A stretch of DNA of 9,582 nt, from contig SFFP01000059.1 in NCBI GenBank assembly GCA_004556875.1, forward strand, positions 1 to 9,582, in the 5' to 3' direction. This stretch comes from Ruminococcus flavefaciens. GTDB lineage: Bacteria > Bacillota_A > Clostridia > Oscillospirales > Ruminococcaceae. How positions within the stretch are numbered: position 1 is the stretch's first letter; each line of letters opens with the position of its first letter. Positions 6,388 through 9,582 of the stretch are shown in pieces. The position numbers were made by a program, and so were the translations under genes. The notes beneath the pieces are model-generated. The model ran no database searches and was not told where the DNA came from. It worked only from the letters and a program-made list of their open reading frames with translations.

Positions 6388-7086
6388 TCAGATAAACGCA
6401 AAGATCACTACTGCCATAAATATAACTGATAATATTATGTGCGGAATACTTTCTGAAACTGATTTTTTCAGCGGAAGCTGTTTTTTGAACAGTCTGTAAC
6501 CTATTCCGAACAGTGCAGGAAGAAGTATAGCGATGGGTGAAAGCGGTCCGGGCAGACCTGAGTCCATTGTTATGATAAACAGGATGATTGAAACAACTGT
6601 CACTATAATGAGTTCAATTCCCTTAGCTGAGATGTTTGATCTTGATGTTTTGGCGTTTGGATTTTTGGCATCTGTAAGCAGCTGGGATATCTTTTCTTCG
6701 GCTTCTTCAGATGAGAGCTTTCCTTTTGTAAGTTCTTCTGAAAGCGAAGCCACATCAGACGAAAGTTTTTCTTCTTTAGTTTGTGCAGAAGCTTTCTTTT
6801 CCACTTTGTTGTTGAAAAGCTTGGAAACCTTACTCTCAGTATCATCGGCTTCTGATAGAGCTGATGTGAAGTTTGCTGACTGTGAAAAGTCATCGGAAGA
6901 ACGGGACTTTTTCTTGTTTTTGCGGTTATTCTGTTCTCTTGCCTGAGCGAATAGTTCATCAACTTTTGCGGCAGCTTCTTCCGAAGTCATTTTGTGTTCT
7001 GACGGAGTGTTGGTATTATCTGGATTGTTTTGAGCGAATGCTGATATTATATCGTTAAGGTCGGTCTTTTCGTGCTTGTCCTGCAT
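6388..7086 (-). CDS. Membrane protein with repeated SSEEA motifs, function unknown
   Basis: I do not recognise this 232-residue protein. Its first 150 residues are hydrophilic, lysine/serine/glutamate-rich and probably disordered or helical, with a basic patch (RKNKKKSR, about 55-62). A motif appears twice: MTSEEAAAKVDELFAQA (33-49) and LSSEEAEEKISQLLTDA (124-140), with consensus [TS]SEEAxxK[VI]xxL. Weaker related helices (ESKVSKLF, about 84-91) lie between. The last 75 residues contain three membrane helices (about 157-175, 183-200, 214-232). The N-terminal half may be a cytoplasmic interaction arm. I use the ATG at 7086. A TTG at 7095 is possible and has AAGGA 5 nt upstream, with a TTGA overlap on the previous stop, adding M-I-I. 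The gene is 5 nt after the flavoprotein gene and 4 nt before the M50-like gene. Confidence 0.75.
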   Translation of the reverse strand: MQDKHEKTDLNDIISAFAQNNPDNTNTPSEHKMTSEEAAAKVDELFAQAREQNNRKNKKKSRSSDDFSQSANFTSALSEADDTESKVSKLFNNKVEKKASAQTKEEKLSSDVASLSEELTKGKLSSEEAEEKISQLLTDAKNPNAKTSRSNISAKGIELIIVTVVSIILFIITMDSGLPGPLSPIAILLPALFGIGYRLFKKQLPLKKSVSESIPHIILSVIFMAVVIFAFI

Positions 7087-7091
7087 TATTA

Positions 7092-7568
7092 TCAACTCTT
7101 TCCTTTTAGATTTGAATATCCGTTTTCGTACTTTTTGTCTCTGTCGTAAGTGTCTATATCTTCCTTTGAAAGCTCTCCTTTACCGTCATAGCGGTAATAT
7201 CTGCCGCTGTCAGCTGTAAATTCAAGTACACAGTAATCCTCGTCATCTATGCCTTTGGGGTAGTATTTTTCATCGCCCTCATTCCAGAGAAGCTCTCTGT
7301 ATTCACGTTCATGGCGGACAACAGCTTGTCCGTATAAACATATGCCCTCAAATGTATCATCGTCTGAAAAATACAGGCAGGCATTATTGTTTTTGATAAG
7401 GCTTTTTACATGAGAAGAGCTTGTGTTTGTCGAGATAAGATGTCTGCCTAATCCTTTATGCCATACACAGAAGACCTTGCGAATATTTTGTCTGTTTTCC
7501 TCGTCAGTATATCCAACGGAAGCGAACAGGGAACGGTTTATAAGGTTCATTATTTCATCAATTGTCAT
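7092..7568 (-). CDS. Pyridoxamine 5'-phosphate oxidase-like flavoprotein
   Basis: A 158-residue protein of the split beta-barrel, FMN-binding family related to pyridoxamine 5'-phosphate oxidase and general-stress-protein-26-like proteins. Recognisable blocks are FASVGY (15-20) for the first strand, ISTNTSSSHVKSL (45-57) for the FMN-phosphate region, CLYFSDDDTFEGICLYGQA (64-82), and LWNEGDEKYYPKGIDDEDYC (94-113), followed by VLEFTADSGRYY. Members reduce or bind various substrates, and true PNPOx activity is not implied. The ATG at 7568 has CAGGT 7 nt upstream, 26 nt after lexA. It is 5 nt upstream of the membrane protein gene and probably belongs to the murC-lexA operon. I see no promoter in the short gap. 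Confidence 0.85.
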   Translation of the reverse strand: MTIDEIMNLINRSLFASVGYTDEENRQNIRKVFCVWHKGLGRHLISTNTSSSHVKSLIKNNNACLYFSDDDTFEGICLYGQAVVRHEREYRELLWNEGDEKYYPKGIDDEDYCVLEFTADSGRYYRYDGKGELSKEDIDTYDRDKKYENGYSNLKGKS

Positions 7569-7594
7569 AGCTTTTACCTGATAATATGCGCTGC

Positions 7595-8176
7595 TTAGTA
7601 ATAACGCTTGAGACCGATGACTTTGCCGAGGATTTCCACTTCGTCTACGATGATCGGCTCCATAGTGGTATTTTCGGGCTGTAAGCGGTAATGTCCCTTT
7701 TCCTTGAAGAAGCGCTTTACGGTAGCTTCCTCGTGGTCGATGAAGGCAACGACTATATCCCCGTTTTCGGCGTAGTTGACACGCTTTACGATAACTATAT
7801 CACCGTCGAGTATACCTGCGTCGATCATGCTTTCGCCGCGGATCTTCAGAGCAAAAAGCTCCTGAGGATCGATGCCCGGTGCTTCAAAGCCGATATATCC
7901 TGTGATATCTTCAACAGCTGTGATAGGCTGACCTGCAGTGACAGTACCCATAACGGGAACAGAGGTAGTTCCGCTGTTTGGCAGGCGAAGTGTGCGGTTG
8001 AGATTTCCTGTTTTTTCAATAAGTCCCTCACGCACGAGTGTCTCGATGTAGCGATGAGCGGTAGAAGTGGATTTAAAGCCCATAGCGTCCATTATCTCGC
8101 GTACAGACGGCGACATACCGTCGCTGAGACGGGACTTGATATAGTTGAAAACAGCGATTTCTTTATCCTTCAGCAT
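7595..8176 (-). CDS. lexA: LexA repressor (SOS regulator, autocleaving)
   Basis: LexA represses SOS genes and cleaves itself when stimulated by RecA-ssDNA. The 193-residue product has the winged-helix N-terminal domain (about 1-65; the helix-turn-helix around SPSVREIMDAMGFKSTSTAH, 22-41). A linker and the S24-type C-terminal domain follow. The Ala-Gly cleavage bond is in GTVTAGQP (Ala81-Gly82). The catalytic serine is in GESM (Ser116) and the lysine in ATVKR (Lys154), so autocleavage should be intact. Length is a little short of the E. coli protein (202) but normal for the family. The ATG is 2 nt after the murC stop, with GGAGGA 6 nt upstream inside the end of murC. No obvious GAAC-N4-GTTC operator is visible in the window, so autoregulation, if present, lies further upstream of murC. 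Confidence 0.96.
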   Translation of the reverse strand: MLKDKEIAVFNYIKSRLSDGMSPSVREIMDAMGFKSTSTAHRYIETLVREGLIEKTGNLNRTLRLPNSGTTSVPVMGTVTAGQPITAVEDITGYIGFEAPGIDPQELFALKIRGESMIDAGILDGDIVIVKRVNYAENGDIVVAFIDHEEATVKRFFKEKGHYRLQPENTTMEPIIVDEVEILGKVIGLKRYY

Positions 8177-8178
8177 AA

Positions 8179-9582
8179 TTATTCCTCCGAAAGCTTTTTA
8201 AGTATCATCTTGGCGATCTTGTAAGCGTCACCGCATCCGAGAGTGATAACGAGATCGCCCTCCTGAGCGTGTTCGCAGACATAGTCGCATATCTGTTCAA
8301 AGTTTGCGTATTTTCTTTCGTCAGTCCACTCAGCTGTCTCGTCCTGTGGGAACCATATACAATCAGGAATCTTTTCGGCAAGATGGCGTGTGAAGATGCC
8401 ATAGGTGTTCTTTTCACGGCTTCCCATGATGTCGGTAAGAACTGCGTGATCGGGGATCTGTAATACTCTTGCAAAGTCGTCAAGCAGGAGCTTTGTGCGT
8501 GAGAATGTGAAAGGCTGGAAAATTGCCCACACATGATTAAAGTTCATTTCCATTGCGGCATTGAGAGTAGCTTCAAGCTCTGTCGGGTGGTGAGCGTAGT
8601 CGTCGACAACGGTGATACCCTTTTCAAAGCCAAGCTTTTCAAAACGGCGCTTAGCTCCGCGGAAGTCCTCGAGACCTTTCTGTATGAACTCAAAGTTTAC
8701 GCCCACATATCGTGCAGCAGCAACAGCAGCAAGAGAATTGAGCACATTGTGGATACCTGCAACATGAAGAGTGACAGTTCCAAGCTTTTCACCCTTGTAC
8801 ATAGCGTCATAGGTGGTAAGAAGACCGTTTTCGTGCTTGACGTTCTCAGGGTAATAATCGCAAGAGCTGTCCTTGCCGAATGTGATTATCTCCTTGCCGC
8901 TGATGCCATCAAGCGACTTCATTGAGTTTGCGTCAGAGCCGTTTATGATTATACATTTTGAAGTGTTCTCGTTGAATTTATGGAATGACTTGATGATATT
9001 TTCAAGAGTTCCGAAATAGTCAAGGTGATCTGCGTCGATATTAAGGATAACTGATATATCAGGAAAGAATTTAAGGAAATGATCCTCGAATTCACATGAC
9101 TCACATACCATTATATCACTTTTTCCTGCAACACCGCTGCCGCCGATACACGGGAGCTTTCCTCCGATATATGCAGAAAGGTCGACACCTGCGGTAAATA
9201 GAATCTGTGTGATCATTGAAGTTGTGGAGGTCTTTCCGTGAGTACCCGAAACACATATAGCGTTGTCATACCAGCTTGTAACGATGCCGAGAAGGTCTGC
9301 ACGCTCAAGCACAGGGACACCGCTTGCTCTTGCGGCTACAAGCTCAGGATTATCAGCCATTATTGCTGCTGTGTGTACGATGAGGTCAGCTCCTTTGATA
9401 TTTTCTGCTCTCTGACCTATGAAAACGGGAATGCCCATTTTTCTTACGGCATCAAGAGTTTCAGTCTCGTTATTATCAGAACCTGTCAGGTAATAGCCCT
9501 GTGAATGGAGTATCTGAGCCAGAGGGTACATACCCGAACCGCCTATGCCGATAAAATGAATGTGTTTCTTTCCGTTTAATAT
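8179..9582 (-). CDS. murC: UDP-N-acetylmuramate--L-alanine ligase MurC (5' end cut)
   Basis: MurC adds L-alanine to UDP-MurNAc in the cytoplasm, the first amino-acid step of the peptidoglycan stem peptide, using ATP. 467 codons are visible, against a usual length of about 450-480. The frame is open to the window edge. Visible residues begin I-L-N-G-K-K-H-I-H-F, so the start codon lies just outside. An internal ATG at 9531 would remove the conserved GIGGSGM loop (visible 12-18), so it is not used. The P-loop is GTHGKTST (113-120). Other Mur ligase features are DADHLDYFG (183-191), GIHNVLN (276-282), RRFE (312-315), DDYAHHPTE (327-335) and QPFTFSR (356-362). The gene is followed by lexA at 2 nt and is the first visible gene of that block; its promoter is not in the window. 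Confidence 0.96.
   Translation of the reverse strand: MLNGKKHIHFIGIGGSGMYPLAQILHSQGYYLTGSDNNETETLDAVRKMGIPVFIGQRAENIKGADLIVHTAAIMADNPELVAARASGVPVLERADLLGIVTSWYDNAICVSGTHGKTSTTSMITQILFTAGVDLSAYIGGKLPCIGGSGVAGKSDIMVCESCEFEDHFLKFFPDISVILNIDADHLDYFGTLENIIKSFHKFNENTSKCIIINGSDANSMKSLDGISGKEIITFGKDSSCDYYPENVKHENGLLTTYDAMYKGEKLGTVTLHVAGIHNVLNSLAAVAAARYVGVNFEFIQKGLEDFRGAKRRFEKLGFEKGITVVDDYAHHPTELEATLNAAMEMNFNHVWAIFQPFTFSRTKLLLDDFARVLQIPDHAVLTDIMGSREKNTYGIFTRHLAEKIPDCIWFPQDETAEWTDERKYANFEQICDYVCEHAQEGDLVITLGCGDAYKIAKMILKKLSEE
8183..8188 (-). promoter_or_regulatory. Ribosome binding site of lexA within the murC 3' end
   Basis: GGAGGA on the minus strand, 6 nt before the lexA ATG and inside the last murC codons. 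lexA translation probably depends on ribosomes arriving through murC. Confidence 0.8.

Noticed and set aside
7691..8224. Plus-strand open frame of 177 codons opposite lexA
   Set aside because: lexA fully explains the stretch with motifs and spacing; the plus-strand product has no domain features.
1..9582. LexA operators of the GAAC-N4-GTTC type, CRISPR repeats, tRNA or rRNA genes, insertion sequences
   Set aside because: I checked GAAC sites by eye and none has the matching GTTC; no repeat array, transposase frame or RNA gene was recognised.

Overview
The window looks like ordinary housekeeping chromosome from a low-to-moderate G+C member of the Clostridia, most likely a Ruminococcus-like member of the Oscillospiraceae. 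The reasons are Firmicutes-type Shine-Dalgarno sites (AAGGAG, GGAGGA), the short DUF4321-like gene just upstream of mreB, a zapA - U32 peptidase pair, and a LexA with a Gram-positive style N-terminal domain. The genus is an inference. All twelve genes lie on the minus strand, are tightly packed and read from the high-coordinate end towards the low end. Two are cut by the window edges: murC at its 5' end and mreD at its 3' end.

In transcription order, the first block is murC (UDP-MurNAc--L-alanine ligase), lexA (SOS repressor), a pyridoxamine 5'-phosphate oxidase-like flavoprotein, a three-helix membrane protein with a repeated acidic motif, and a small membrane metallopeptidase-like protein with an HELSH motif. 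The gaps are 2, 26, 5 and 4 nt, so this is probably one operon whose promoter lies outside the window. The last three genes form a little-studied trio and are the least explained part of the window.

The second block has its own -10 element and contains zapA (FtsZ-ring associated), a 676-residue U32-family protein of the rRNA-hydroxylation/collagenase-like type, dut (dUTPase) and a DUF4321-like small membrane protein. A hairpin over the last stop codon plus a T-tract is a plausible, weak terminator.

The third block is mreB-mreC-mreD, the cell-shape module, with its own well-formed extended -10 promoter in the 184-nt gap ahead of mreB. mreC follows mreB by 11 nt, and mreD overlaps mreC by 11 nt.

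Taken together, the region groups envelope and division functions (MurC, ZapA, MreBCD) with genome-maintenance functions (LexA, dUTPase). I see no mobile element, phage gene, CRISPR array, rRNA, tRNA or riboswitch. No stretch over 300 bases lacks a gene. I found no convincing new system; the best candidates for a second look are the three-gene membrane/flavoprotein cassette and the murC-lexA coupling.
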